From Gordius sp. MW1 (Eukaryota; Nematomorpha; Gordioida; Gordea; Gordiidae), in assembly GCA_964036665.1 (NCBI GenBank), contig OZ038533.1:5354413-5418412 (forward strand): 64,000 bases of DNA, given 5' to 3'. The position numbers were made by a program, and so were the translations under genes. The stretch's first letter is position 1, and every line of letters starts with the position of its first letter. A model generated the notes under the pieces. The model was not told the origin of the DNA. It worked only from the letters and a program-made list of their open reading frames with translations, and did not search any database. Shown piece by piece: positions 9,605-20,986 of this stretch.

Positions 9605-11475
9605 TATTAATTGCTATGCAATTTATGGGCTCGTTTTTGGTTGTCCGTTGTCCATTGATGTCCGTTGATGCCCTATCTATTTGCATTGGGTATATTAGGT
9701 TATCGATTTTTTAAATTAATGCATGAGAAAGAGGTGCCCCACCCCTCATCTCTATCTCCCTCGCTGTGTTATTTTTTAAATTAATGCATAAGAGGTGCCC
9801 CACCCCTCATCTCTATCTCCCTCGCTTTCGGGCGGGGTCGGGTTTTAATTGCTACGTTAAATTAATGCATAAGTATATCTATTCGTTTTTAAATTGGGTA
9901 ACATTGATATTAATTGCTATAATTACCCCACTACAAGGGTTTGGGTTAGAATCTCGGAGTTTTTTTAGACTCTTATGATTGTTCTTGTTACTACCATTGA
10001 TAATAAGACTTTTTGGCCGTCTGCTGGCTGATGTGAAAAAATGACCATTGGCCAAAATGTGAATCCAAGTTTCTTTTTTCTTTTTTTTGACTATTATGAT
10101 TGTTCCTGTTACTACCATTGCTAATACGACTTTTCGGCCGTCCACTGGCTGCTGACCAAATAAAAAATGACCATTGGCCAAAATGTGAATCCAAGTTTAT
10201 TTTTTCGTTTTTTTTGACTATTATGATTGTTCCTGTTACTACCATTGCTATTATGCCTTTTTGGCCGTCTGCTGGCTGCTGACCAATGAAAAAAATGACC
10301 AGTGGCTAAAATGTGAATCCAAGTTTATTTTTTCGTTTTTTTTTTGATTATTATGATTGTTCCTGTTACTACCATTGCTATTATGACTTTTTGGCCGTCC
10401 GCTGGCTGCTGACCGATGGAAAAAATGACCATTGGCCAAAATGTGATTCCAAGTTTTTTTCGTTTTAGTTTTGACTATTACGATTGTTCTTGTTACTATC
10501 ATTGATAATAAGACTTTTTGGCCGTCCGCTGGCTGCTAACCAATGAAAAAAATGACCATTGGCCAAAATGTGAATCCGAGTTTATTTTTTCGTTTTTTTT
10601 TGACTATTATGATTATTCCTGTTACTACCATTGCTATTATGACTTTTTGGCCGTCCGCTGGCTCCTGACCGATGGAAAAAATGACCATTTGGCCAAAATG
10701 TGATTCGAAATTTTTTTTTCTCGTTTTTTTTGACTATTATGAATTTATATCTACTTTTACCGTGTCCTGGCTGCTGACCAATGGAATAAAATGACCATTG
10801 GCCAAAATGTGATTCGAAAATTTTTTTTTCGTTTTTTTTTACTCTTATGAATTTATATCCATTTTTACCGTGTGCTGGCTGCTGACCGATGGAAAAAAAT
10901 GACCATTGGCCAAAAAGAGCATCAAATTTTTTTTTCCGTTTTTTTGGCTATCATTGACTTATAGAGTATCTGTTGGTACTGACCAATGGAGAAAAAATGA
11001 CCATTCGCCAAATTTTTGATTTTTTTAATTAAAAATTGTTCAAATTCAACAAAAATTTCTCCCAACAATTCTGCAAATTCTTAACATTGTGATGTTTTAT
11101 AATATAATGTTTGTTAGACCCATAATCACTAAACCCGTAAAAACTAATGTAATACGCAACTAGATGCAAACACTAAATCTAACCCTAACCCTTGCCTATA
11201 TTACATTTTGCCTATATTACATTTTGCCTATAAATGGAAAATTTGTATAAATAATTAATTAATCATTAGGCATTTAATATCCCCCTATAGGCATTCTCGC
11301 CCCTTCCCACCTTTCTCGCCCATAAATTGCATAGCAAATATGATACATTTATACGACATAAAGAGGAGTCGTCCCCCCTTCCCTTCCCCCCTTCCCTTCC
11401 CCCCTTCCCTTCTCCCCTCCCCTTCTCCCCTCCCCCTTCCCACGAGGGCCGAAGGCCCGAGTTTATTATATAAAT
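9605..11475. repeat. minisatellite-bearing interspersed element, copy A
   Basis: One side carries TTGCTATGCAATTTATGGGC (about 9612). The other has its inverse GCCCATAAATTGCATAGCAA (about 11319), a polypyrimidine tract and the hairpin GGGCCGAAGGCCC. The whole segment recurs in reverse complement at 37345-39055. The centre is a minisatellite. ATAGGCAAAATG-type short repeats and a twofold CCCTAA lie near 11170-11230. Confidence 0.75.
9965..11010. repeat. minisatellite, unit about 120 bp, about 9 copies
   Basis: Each unit contains TTTTTGACTATTATGATTGT, CTTTTTGGCCGTCCGCTGGC, TGCTGACCAATG and GACCATTGGCCAAAATGTGA, then an A/T-rich spacer. Unit lengths vary because of homopolymers. Small open frames in it recur in the same pattern and are by-products of the repeat. 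Confidence 0.85.
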
Positions 11476-12065
11476 ATATAATAAATTTGTAACTATTAAT
11501 TATTGTATAAAATTAGGGTATACATAATAAATAAAAATCACTTTCTATTGCTGCAATTTAATGTAAAGACTAACTTTGAAATAATAAACTTTTTCATGGT
11601 TTATAGTAAACTAGCTGTGCCCGGCCAAGCGTTGCTTTGGCTCAGTCCTTAAGTGGTTAATTAAGTATAAGCTATTAATAAGACTTATCTAAAATGGGGT
11701 CATATATGAAATAATTTATAATGTGAAAGGTCCGAATGATTTTATGAACCCACTATTTTTAGTATATATTTATATAATAAGACAAACCAAATGCAAATTC
11801 TGTTTTAGTCATCAAATCCGACTAAAATTAAATGTTTTTGAAAAAATTGCTTATTAATGCTGTTACTTATTATACAATAATACCATTATTTTATTTTTCT
11901 AGTTAGCTGATTTATTTGAAATACAATTTCTTTAATATAATAAAATAATTAATTGAAGGATGGATAATTATTAAAAATATGCTTCTATGATCGACCACGT
12001 GATAATAATGACAAAAACTGCATAATTTAAATTTTATTTATTTAATTTAAATAGTCTGTTAAACC

Positions 12066-12355
12066 CATGGGCGTAGCCAGCTTTCGGATTAGGGGGGAGC
12101 GAGCAAAAAAAAAAAGGTCTCAAGTATCCAAATCCAAAAATTTTCTTGAGAGCAAAAAAAAAGTCTCGACTATCCAGAGGGGGGGGGCAGAGCAAAATTA
12201 GGGGGGAGCAGAGCAAAATTAGGGTGGGGCTGAGCAAAATTAGGGGGGAGCAAAACATAATTTTTTTTAATTCTTTAGGGTTTTGTATTGAAATTTTTTT
12301 TTTAAATTAGGGGGGAGCAGTCGCTCCCCCCTGCTCTTCCCTGGCTAAGCCCATG
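12066..12355. mobile_element. miniature hAT-like element, CATGGGCG family
   Basis: Inverted ends CATGGGCGTAGCCAG and CTGGCTAAGCCCATG. A perfect 8-bp duplication GTTAAACC lies at 12058-12065 and 12356-12363. Inside are G-run repeats (AATTAGGGGGGAGCA). Confidence 0.92.
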
Positions 12356-12986
12356 GTTAAACCCCAATAATTTTAACCGTAAACTGTAACATTTTTATTA
12401 TACTTTTAAACATCTAATTCGTGAAAACTTCAGCTTTGTATGTATGACGTCATTATTGTATATGCTGCTATAAATGAAACTGGACGGGAAGTCAGATATT
12501 TTTAAAACAAAAAGGTATTTTAGGAATCTGAAAAAGCTATTTTACCCCTGGCCTATCTGGGCATCTACGGCTAAATTTTCGCTCGAATCGGATCTGAAGT
12601 TTCAGAATTTAGCCCTTTTTTAAAACCAAAAGGCCGAGAAATGTCCGATATTTTTAAAACTAAAAGGAATTTTAGCAATCTGAAAAAGCTATTTTACACC
12701 TGGACGCCCTGAGAACCTATGGGTAAAGTTTCGCGCGAATCGGGCCGGTAGTTTCAGTTTATTCTCATTTAAATATCTCATTTAATAAAAATTAATGATA
12801 GATAATGACATTTATATATAAATAGCATTTACTCAGAATAATCAACGTTGGACTATTTTATATTACATTTAAATTATATATACTTTCATCTTTCTCATTT
12901 AAAATATCTCATTTAATGATAATGAGAAAAATTCATCTTCTTCACCTATATATTTTCTCAAATAATCTATAATTTTATTTATTTCA

Positions 12987-13264
12987 GGTTAATTCATAAA
13001 ATTTATGTTGTCACCGTTAAGAAAGGATGACGTTTAAGAAATTTAATTCATAAATTTTATGTTGTCTTGTCACCGTTAAGAAAAGATGACGTTTAAGAAA
13101 TTTAATTCATAAATTTTATGTTGTCTTGTCACCGTTAAGAAAAGATGACGTTTAAGAAATTTAATTCATAAATTTTATATTGTCACCGTTAAGAAAAGAT
13201 GACGTTTAAGAAATTTAATTCATAAATTTTATGTTGTCACCGTTAAGAAAAGATTACGTTTTAC
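12987..13264. repeat. tandem array of a 55-60 bp unit, five copies
   Basis: Five copies of TTCATAAATTTTATGTTGTC plus ACCGTTAAGAAAAGATGACG. Some copies carry an extra TTGTC, giving two unit lengths. Confidence 0.9.
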
Positions 13265-13879
13265 AAACTACTATAAGTGATACACTTTTACTAGAGAACT
13301 GTCTGTATATTCAAATTTTCAACGAACGCGAGGAGGTGCGTTTGATTGACATTTTATTGAACGTCAAAACGCATAAAACCCAATATCTCGAAAACTAAAA
13401 GGAATTTTAGGATTCTGAAAAAGCTATTTTACCCCTGGCCGCCCTGGGAACCTAGGGGTAAATTTTCGCGCGAATCGGACCGGTAGTTTCAGAATTTAGC
13501 TCTTACATACATACATACATATATACATACACTTTACTTTATATATATAGATAAGCTGTAAGAATTATTGGTCTATATTGCTTAATAGCTACTATGTATA
13601 ATATATATAGTAATATTCGAATAAATTCACAATTATGATCATCAAATGTTTATAAACAGAGATGTGAGGCTGAAGTTTAAAAGCCATATTATGTACGCTG
13701 TACGAACATATAAAGTTCCATTTATACAAAACATATTTTTAAAAGGTTAGTTGGATTTGCTTAAAGTCGAGCTTGGATCTTTAATCGGGCTAACCCATTA
13801 GGCCCGAGGTCCCAGATGCGAATATTTTCACAATTTTTGTCCATGTTTAATTTATTCCACTCATATTGGATTTAAGGTC

Positions 13880-14640
13880 TTTCAGATTCCCCAACCCAAA
13901 CCTGGGGTAGAACCCCAAAAAGACCTTAAAAACCTTACGGTTTTTTATACACCCAAACCTTAACCCGGGGTTGGGGTTAGGTTGACCTGGGGATAATGTT
14001 TTGAAGTATAGGGTTGAAATAAGAGTATATTATTTTTTAGATATGAATATATTTCTTTTTTAAGGAAGAATTTAATTATTTCTTAATATATTAATTTTAC
14101 ACGTAGAGAAATTGTTTTATAATATTATAGATTTAATTTTTTTTATTTAATCAATGTGTAGATTACTTAAAAAATTTATTGGGATTATTATTTTAGCGCC
14201 ATCTAGGTGGTTATAAAATTATATTATATATTGCATTGCAATGCTATTCCTAATGCATATACTAGCCTTACGCAACCTAATACCCCCAGCCCATCCCCAA
14301 CACAACCTAATATACAACCCAACACAACCTTATACACCCCGTACTGTATGGATGGGGTGTATGTGTATGTACGTTAGAGGTAGTGGTGGGAAAAACCTTA
14401 GGTGGGGCGGACCCGAGGTTCGCCCAAGGTCAGGTTGTTTGAAAACCTCGAGGTTTTAAACCAACCTAACCTTAAACCTATTAGGTTTAGCATTGGTTTT
14501 GCATCCACCTAAGGGTTCCCCAACGTCCCTACCTAAAATTATGGGGCAAGATTCAAACTCTAGCCCAAAACATTAGGTCGGAACGAAATGCAAAACCCCG
14601 AGAAACCCCAAGGTTTTCCATTCATAAGGTATGGTTTTTA
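13880..14640. repeat. possible degenerate hAT-like element(s) rich in AACCT/CCCAA motifs
   Basis: Clusters of AACCTAACC, CCAACC and inverted GGTTAGGTT occur at 13885-14000 and 14390-14620. A potential end TAGTGGTGGGAAAAACC is at about 14370. No clean target duplication was found. Confidence 0.3.
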
Positions 14641-14644
14641 TATC

Positions 14645-15655
14645 CTAATATTTCGGCTGAATGACGGTCACTAAGCAATTTTATAAAATAGATTCTTAAT
14701 TATCATTTGTTTTGATTTAAAAAATAAATTAAAATAATATTGTATCCTAATATCAATATATAAAATAATAATATCAAATAAATACTCTACTATATTGTAA
14801 TAAAAAATGAAAATGTATTATATCGGTTTTGGCCATCTATAAACTATTTTAATTTAGATTAACACATTATATCCTTATCTTATACCACGCATGAAGTAGT
14901 AGCACAGCACCATACCATATAACTCCCCCCCTTCTCTTTCCCCTCTCACACAACCCAGCGTATAATGCGAGCATGGGGATACCCTTGCTCCAAAATATTC
15001 ACACCCAAAGAGCAAGGCAGTCGTCTTGCTCCAACCCTGCTCTACTCCGGGCCATCCCTGTTCCCAACCCCGTTCCAAGCCCACATAACCCAAATATTAT
15101 TTTGTATGGGAGGCGATGCGCTACTATGCTATGATGCATACATATCCATATGCATAAGCTAGGGAGGGAGGGGTAAGGGATAGCGCGTAGCGTACTGTAC
15201 TGCTACAAGCTATGCAGTAATTATAGTTATTGTTAATAAATATGGTGCGTGCGTGCTATGAAGGCGGTGTAATATATTAATTTGGCTATTTGATCAAGTG
15301 GTTTTAATTTTATACTTATTGATGATATCTTCGCAAATATTGGCATTTTTATTAGATGTTTTTATGTTTTAAATTCAAAGTCTAAAATAGAGACAACTTG
15401 ATGGCGACAATATATTGTTAAAACTTAAAAAATAACCAATATGTAAAAATTTAATTGTTTACTACCTTCCGATAATCGGTTATCGCTTAATAATTATTTA
15501 CCTAAGAACTTATTAATGTCTTTTTTGATGATAATAGTGATTTTAGAGTCTTCTAATTTTTTCCTGTATAATCATTTTATCATGAATGCATGTTTTTTAT
15601 ATTATTCAAACCTTCTTTTAATAAAAAAACATTTGCTTTTTATATTTCTACTAAC
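14645..15655. other. intergenic, no feature supported
   Basis: Mixed AT-rich sequence with a modest C-rich patch at 14925-15080. The open frames there lack homology that I can see and overlap each other on both strands. Confidence 0.4.
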
Positions 15656-15659
15656 TGTA

Positions 15660-16276
15660 GATCCAAATTAATTGTGCATTTCGATATTTAAAAACACTCT
15701 TTGCTTAGCAATTAACATTAATTAAAAAAATAGGTCTCGCGTGTTTTTTACAATGTATAAACCTTGGACCCGACTCTATAAATTTGACCCGACCCGACCC
15801 GAAAGCATTTTCAAATTTTTTACCCGGACCCGACCCGACCCGAAATAATTTTCAAATTTTCTACCCGGACCCGACCCGACCCGAAATCATTTTCAAATTT
15901 TCTACCCGAACCCGACCCGACCCGAGGTCGGGTTGGGTCCGGGTCGGGTCGGGTCTCGGGTCACCCGTGCAGTTCTCTAATCTAAATTAATTGTGCATTT
16001 CGATATTTAAAAACACTCTTTGCTTAGCAATTAACATTAATTAAAAAAATAGGTCTCGCGTGTTTTTTACAATGTATAAACCTTGGACCCGACTCTATAA
16101 ATTTGACCCGACCCGACCCGAAAGCATTTTCAAATTTTTTACCCGGACCCGACCCGACCCGAAATAATTTTCAAATTTTCTACCCGGACCCGACCCGACC
16201 CGAAATCATTTTCAAATTTTCTACCCGAACCCGACCCGACCCGAGGTCGGGTCTCGGGTCACCCGTGCAGTTCTCT
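15660..16276. mobile_element. two tandem right ends of a GACCC-type hAT element
   Basis: A segment of about 310 bp is present twice (15660-15976 and 15979-16276). Each has (GACCC)n arrays separated by GAAATCATTTTCAAATTTTC and ends CACCCGTGCAGTTCTCTA, the inverse of TAGAGAACTGCACGGG. The second copy lacks one stretch of the array. No matching left end is in the window. The terminus is closely related to those at 23401-24464, 30646-32823 and 49011-51549. Confidence 0.75.
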
Positions 16277-16560
16277 AACTACAATGCTCTGACCCTCGCT
16301 GAAGACGCCAAAACGGTAAATTACCAAGCCCTCCTACCATCTAATATCTTTACCCCTATCGTTGCCTCGTGCTCTGGGACTTTTGGTCTGGCCGCTATTA
16401 AGCTTTTCACAAAAATCAGCCGTCGCTGCCCGCCCTCTAAATATTCCACAAATTTTTTTCTTAAACAAAAAATTGGTATTTTTAGCAAAGTACAGTTTTA
16501 ACCTGGCCGACAGCTGGCCATTTTTAATAGATGACACATGCGACGCTTTTAAAGATAATT
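16277..16560 (+). pseudogene. 3' remnant of an RLE-type LINE ORF
   Basis: The frame directly after the hAT end reads LTLAEDAKTVNYQALL, then IFTPIVASCSGTFGLAAIKL, then FFLKQKIGIF. It shifts by one base into NLADSWPFLIDD. The fragment at 56.26-56.57 kb is similar in DNA and protein (LTFAEKRKV, FLLKQSITILIAKF), and the 39-40 kb copy shares the same pattern after its endonuclease-like motif. It is one of four C-terminal remnants of this family in the window. Confidence 0.55.
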
Positions 16561-16599
16561 TTTTATTTTGTTTTATACCCGCTCTTATATTTTTCTAAT

Positions 16600-17785
16600 T
16601 TTAACACTTCGTTTTTATAATGCTCTTACGTCAAATAAAAAATATATATAATAATAATAAAAAATAGACGGCTAAACGCTGAACTGCTGAAGATACCTAT
16701 CTAATCTTACAAATTTGATTTCAAGCAGTTGTGGTCCTACAACGTCATCAAGCCTAAATAATTGGGTTTTTTCGTGTTTACCATACTACGTAGACTATGG
16801 GCATGGCTCGGTATGGTGTGGTAGGCTCAATGTGTATAAGGTATTTAGTATAAATGATAATCCTATTGAAAATAAATTCAAGCATATTATTATTTTTATG
16901 CAAGTCGACTGTTATTCATAAGGTAAAGACCCTTGCAGGACGGTACATCCAATGAAATTCGCAATCTGTTCTGATATTCGACCACACTATTTACTACCTT
17001 TAGTCCCCTCTCTTAAGTGTTACATCCAGCTCCCCTTCACGGTCTATAATAACCTAGCTTGCTCACCAGCCTCGAAATTAAAATGTAGTCATCAACCATC
17101 AAATTGTTTTATTCGCTCCCCAAATGTGCCTTAAGTTTAGTCCTTTATTGCCAAAGCATATTTTTGCGCATGGTTACATGTTTTCTAATTGCCTTTCTAT
17201 ACAATTTTGGTTCTGTGAACTTGTTAACATTACTAAATCACTATTTGTTTCCTGCTTAGCAGAAGAGCAGCCTCTTCTTGTAATTCCAATGTGGGTTTGG
17301 GCCTAAGAAGAAATCAATGTAGGAAATGTGATAAAGTTCGGCCAAACCAATTTCTATAAAAATTTTGGGGGCACCTCAGTATGCTCTAGATTACTAAACA
17401 TAAAAATTATGAAAAAATTACCTAGTTTCGGAGATAAAGGAGTTTCACCTAATTTTAAAATTTTATTAAATGACTAAGATAAGTGAAAAAATTTAGTCAA
17501 TTATATTGGATTGATCATCAATAAATATGAGGTCTTATATTGCAGTATGTTCATAAAATTATGGTTGCTTAGTTGCATTCTGAGCAGCGCCGTTTAGTTC
17601 ACTTTTTACGTTGTAACCGTCTATCGCGGCTCAGACCTTGGAAAAGCTAGGATTTTGGGTATTAGGAAGTCGGTATTTTCAACAATAATTTTGGAGAATT
17701 CATTTTTTAAACTGCAAAAGTAAGCGACATCCAATTCAAATTGGAATCACCAATTTTTGCCCCAAAAAGATACTTTTATGGAATC
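16600..17785. other. intergenic, no feature supported
   Basis: Moderately complex AT-rich sequence. Short open frames on both strands have no recognisable motif. The block 16950-17300 is less AT-rich and might be a decayed element. Confidence 0.35.
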
Positions 17786-17790
17786 AACAT

Positions 17791-20460
17791 CTAATTAGAT
17801 CTTAATCGGGTGAGTGCCATGTCTTGACTAATCTCTTTTGTTTTCATAACTTTATCGACTTGCCCCTTTTGCGTGACACGGGGTCGTCCTCTTCCTCTCT
17901 TCCCCGGTACCTCCATGTCCTGTACTTTTCGATTTACATCATTCGTGTCCCTTCTTAGTATATGCCAATACCACCTTAGCCGATTTTCGTTAACATGTTC
18001 GCCATAGGTTGAATACCCATTTTTGTCATTAGCAGGTCATTCGTCAAATGGTTGAGCTTAGTATACCTCAAGCTCCACCCTATCATTCTCATCTCTGCGG
18101 CTTGTAATAGCTTTCCTTCCGTGGTGTTAAATGCCCATGTTTCACTTCCATAGAGTAACACCGGTCGGATTTGTAAGCTTTGCTCTTCAACCATATTGGC
18201 ATTTTGTCGCACATTACACTGGATATACTTCGCCATTTAAGCCATCCTTTTTGGGTTTGGGCATTGACTTTCGTTGCGCAGCCTCCCTCTTAATTTAGCA
18301 TCAAGCCGAGGTATGTAAACCTTTCTACTTTTTGGTGCTATAAATAGTCATCTAGCGATGGGCTGCCTGTACCGTTCATTTCCACGTATACCGTTTTTCG
18401 ATCGTTGACCTTTAAACTATATCCAGCTTAGCGCTTTGACCACTTTTCGGCTTCTTTGAATACTTTTTGTTTCCTCGCATAGTACTATATCATCGGCATA
18501 TAGCATACACCATGGCGATAGCTTTTGAATGTCCCTCGTTATCGTGTCTATAATTATATTAAATAAAAAGGGACTTAAAGCAGATCCTTGATGTAATCCA
18601 ATTTTAACCCGAAAAGATTTAGAGTCTCCAACTGTCGTCCTAACGCAAGAGTTTGAGGCTTCATAAATATTTTTCATAAGCCGTATATATGCGTCAGGAA
18701 TATTTTGTCGGGGGACCGTGTCATAAGCTTTCTCCATGTCGATAAAGATCATATGTAGGTCTTTCTTCTTTTCGCCATACTTATCCAATTGTGGATTTGC
18801 CAGCCACAAATCCGAATTGGTTAGCCGATATTATTTCCATCTTGTTTTTCAGCCTTGTTACTAAGATCCTTTCCATAGGCTTCAAGGAGTGGCAAGTTAG
18901 CTTGATACCTCTGTAATTGCCACAGTCTTAAGGGTCTCCTTTGTTTTTAAATGGGTATAATCGTACTTGCTCTCCATTGATTATGAATTCGCTCTTCTAC
19001 CAGTATCTTGTTAACAGGGTTCGTCATGAAGGTAAGTCCTTCTTCACGATATCCGAGTAATGCTTCCATAGGTATTCCATATGGGCCATTTGCTTTTCCT
19101 TTTTGCATCTTGTTCATTTGTGTCCTAACTTTATCCTCCTGAAAGAGTACGACCATACATATGTTTGGCTCAATATCTGGAAGGGAATCTATATCATTTG
19201 CGATATTCATAAGTTTCTTAAAAATCCTTTCCACCTTTTTTTCACTTCCTTTGGCTTGAATAAGGGTTGACCCTTCTCGTCTTTGACTATTTTAAGAACT
19301 CCGATATCGCGATTTTTCTTCTCCCTTATCTTGGCCAATTTGTACACAAGCCTGGCGCCTTCTTTATGGTCAAGTTTGTGGTGTACACTGCATTTTTCGC
19401 TATTGAAACGGCCTTTTTCGCGACTCTCTTTGCCTCCCGATACTCTTGTTAATCCTCCGTCTTTTTTATTTATGCTACCGCTTATATAGATTTTTCTTCC
19501 TTTGGATGCCATCCCTAAACGCTTGATCCCGCCACCATAGTTTCCTATTCAGAGCTTTCCCTCTCTGTCCTAAAACCCAAATCGCTGTTTTGTAGGTAGC
19601 GTGTCTCAATCGCCGTCAACGTACCTTTGCAACTTCCTTGCACCCAAGAGTGAGGAGGCTTTTTGATGGCATTTTTCATTCGTCCACGTATCCTTTGACG
19701 TTTTGTATCAATTCGAGGTTTATAACCCTTACCGGATATACTTTTCTTTCAAGATCCATCACAAATGGACAATGCTGCCAAGTAATTTTTTCTCATGGTT
19801 TACTTTGCAATCCTTGATACTCCATAAGTCTTTTTGCCGTATAAGCAGATAGTCAATTTGACTAAAACGCTTCCCACATCTATAAGTCACAATATGGTCT
19901 TTTTTGGAAATAGTTAATTTATCGCCATGTCGTATGCTTGGAATACATGGAGAAGTTTTTCCCCTTTTTTATTCTTTGGATTATGCCTATAGACTCCATG
20001 ATTTTGTTCATACCTGAAGCGATTTTTTCCTACGTTGGTGTTAAAATCAATAATTAGCCTTTTACCTGTCAAATTCCTTGTATTTCCTTTACCAATAAAT
20101 CGAAGAATATGGCTTTCTCTTATTCCATACACCAAATTTGGGAAACATACGCGGACATAACAGTTAGGACGCCCCCTTGATGTTCAATCTTCATTAATCG
20201 GTGAACAACGCTTGACTTGAACCATCTTACCCTTGAACGATTTGCTTCGAACGATTCGTACCCGCTTCCACGATTTGGGATACAATAGTTTGTTTCTTTC
20301 TCCTAACTCGTGAGCTTTGGTTCCATTCCCCCTTGTCCCTTGTAGGCAAACTATGTTTACCTTTCTTATTTTTAGCATTTATGTGACCTCGATGCTTTTT
20401 CCCTTCAACGTTCCCACATTCTATCACGTTACTCCTATTTTCCACTACTCGTTTCCTTAG
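17791..20460 (-). pseudogene. RTE-like LINE, broken (AP endonuclease and reverse transcriptase)
   Basis: Reading on the minus strand, the endonuclease start is INIVCLQ-like (VNIVCLQGTRGNGTKAHELG, about 20350-20290). Its C-terminal part is at about 20135-19914 (LIIDFNTNVGKNRFRYEQNHG, the GDFN..G..R.GYE.VHG block of this class). A linker follows, then RT with DMEKAYDTVPR, LHQGSALSPFLFN and LYADDIVL (YADD at about 18489-18500). The RT thumb/connection region has LLYGSETWAF and, near the end, NRLRWYWHILRR and GKRGRGRPR, stopping at 17791. Such elements copy their RNA at a nicked target. Many frameshifts and stops split the frame, so it is dead. The order and motifs match RTE-clade LINEs often annotated as craniofacial development protein 2-like. 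Confidence 0.85.
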
Positions 20461-20986
20461 CCGTCTCGGTGTGAGTCAGACAATGTCTCTAGTGTGTTTT
20501 TCACATTGCATGGGCGGGTTATGCAATGCGCATCGTTTGCAGAGGATGCCCTAGCTTTCTGTTGAAAAGTTTTATTTGAAAATATTATAATTTTTAAGTT
20601 GTTTTTTTACAGACCATTTTCGAGATGATGCTAACCCTCCACTTTTTGCACACGGACTTGGGACCGTCGTAGATAGTGTTTAAACAATTATAATTATTCT
20701 TAAAAATTCACACTTAATTAATCATGGTTGAAAAGAAATTTTGCCACTCATTTGTTTATACTATTAATTACCAATTATAAGTAAAACGCTATTAATAGTT
20801 TGTCTGCATAAAATTTTGTGATTACTTATCACTAAATAGCAATACCATTTTTTTGATTATCTATTAATTATGATAACAGTTTACAAAATTAATACAACAA
20901 AAAAATATTATCAATCTTTAATTATCCTTGTAACATTTTGGCTATTTTCCATTCAGGCTGACATCAGCTGTAGAATTTAAAATCCT

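Larger units (their letters stand above)
11612..13553 (+). repeat. interspersed repeat with CTAGCTGTGCCCGGC head and ACATACAT/TATATATA tail
   Basis: It starts ACTAGCTGTGCCCGGCCAAG and ends with TCGGACCGGTAGTTTCAG, (ACAT)n and TATATATAGATA. A related copy lies at 40818-41947, and a 3' end at about 42220-42456. The simple tail suggests a non-LTR-derived or SINE-like repeat, but no coding region remains. It contains an inserted miniature element (12066-12355), three copies of a ~130-bp block with GAATCTGAAAAAGCTATTTT, and the tandem array at 12987-13264. Confidence 0.6.

Noticed and set aside
9879-10703. Open frames with repeated NGHF and GRPKS motifs (also at 37.6-38.45 kb)
   Set aside because: They follow the ~120-bp minisatellite period, shift frame with homopolymers, and have no start or codon signal.
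11170-11200. CCCTAACCC-like telomere motif (also GGGTTAGGG near 37590)
   Set aside because: Only about two units, inside both copies of an interspersed element; not a telomere.
2164-13264. CRISPR-like regular repeats
   Set aside because: The units are contiguous tandem repeats without unique spacers, in a eukaryotic genome.
14241-15162. Open frames of 65-72 codons in the C-rich patch
   Set aside because: No recognised motif, overlapping frames on both strands, no splice or homology support.
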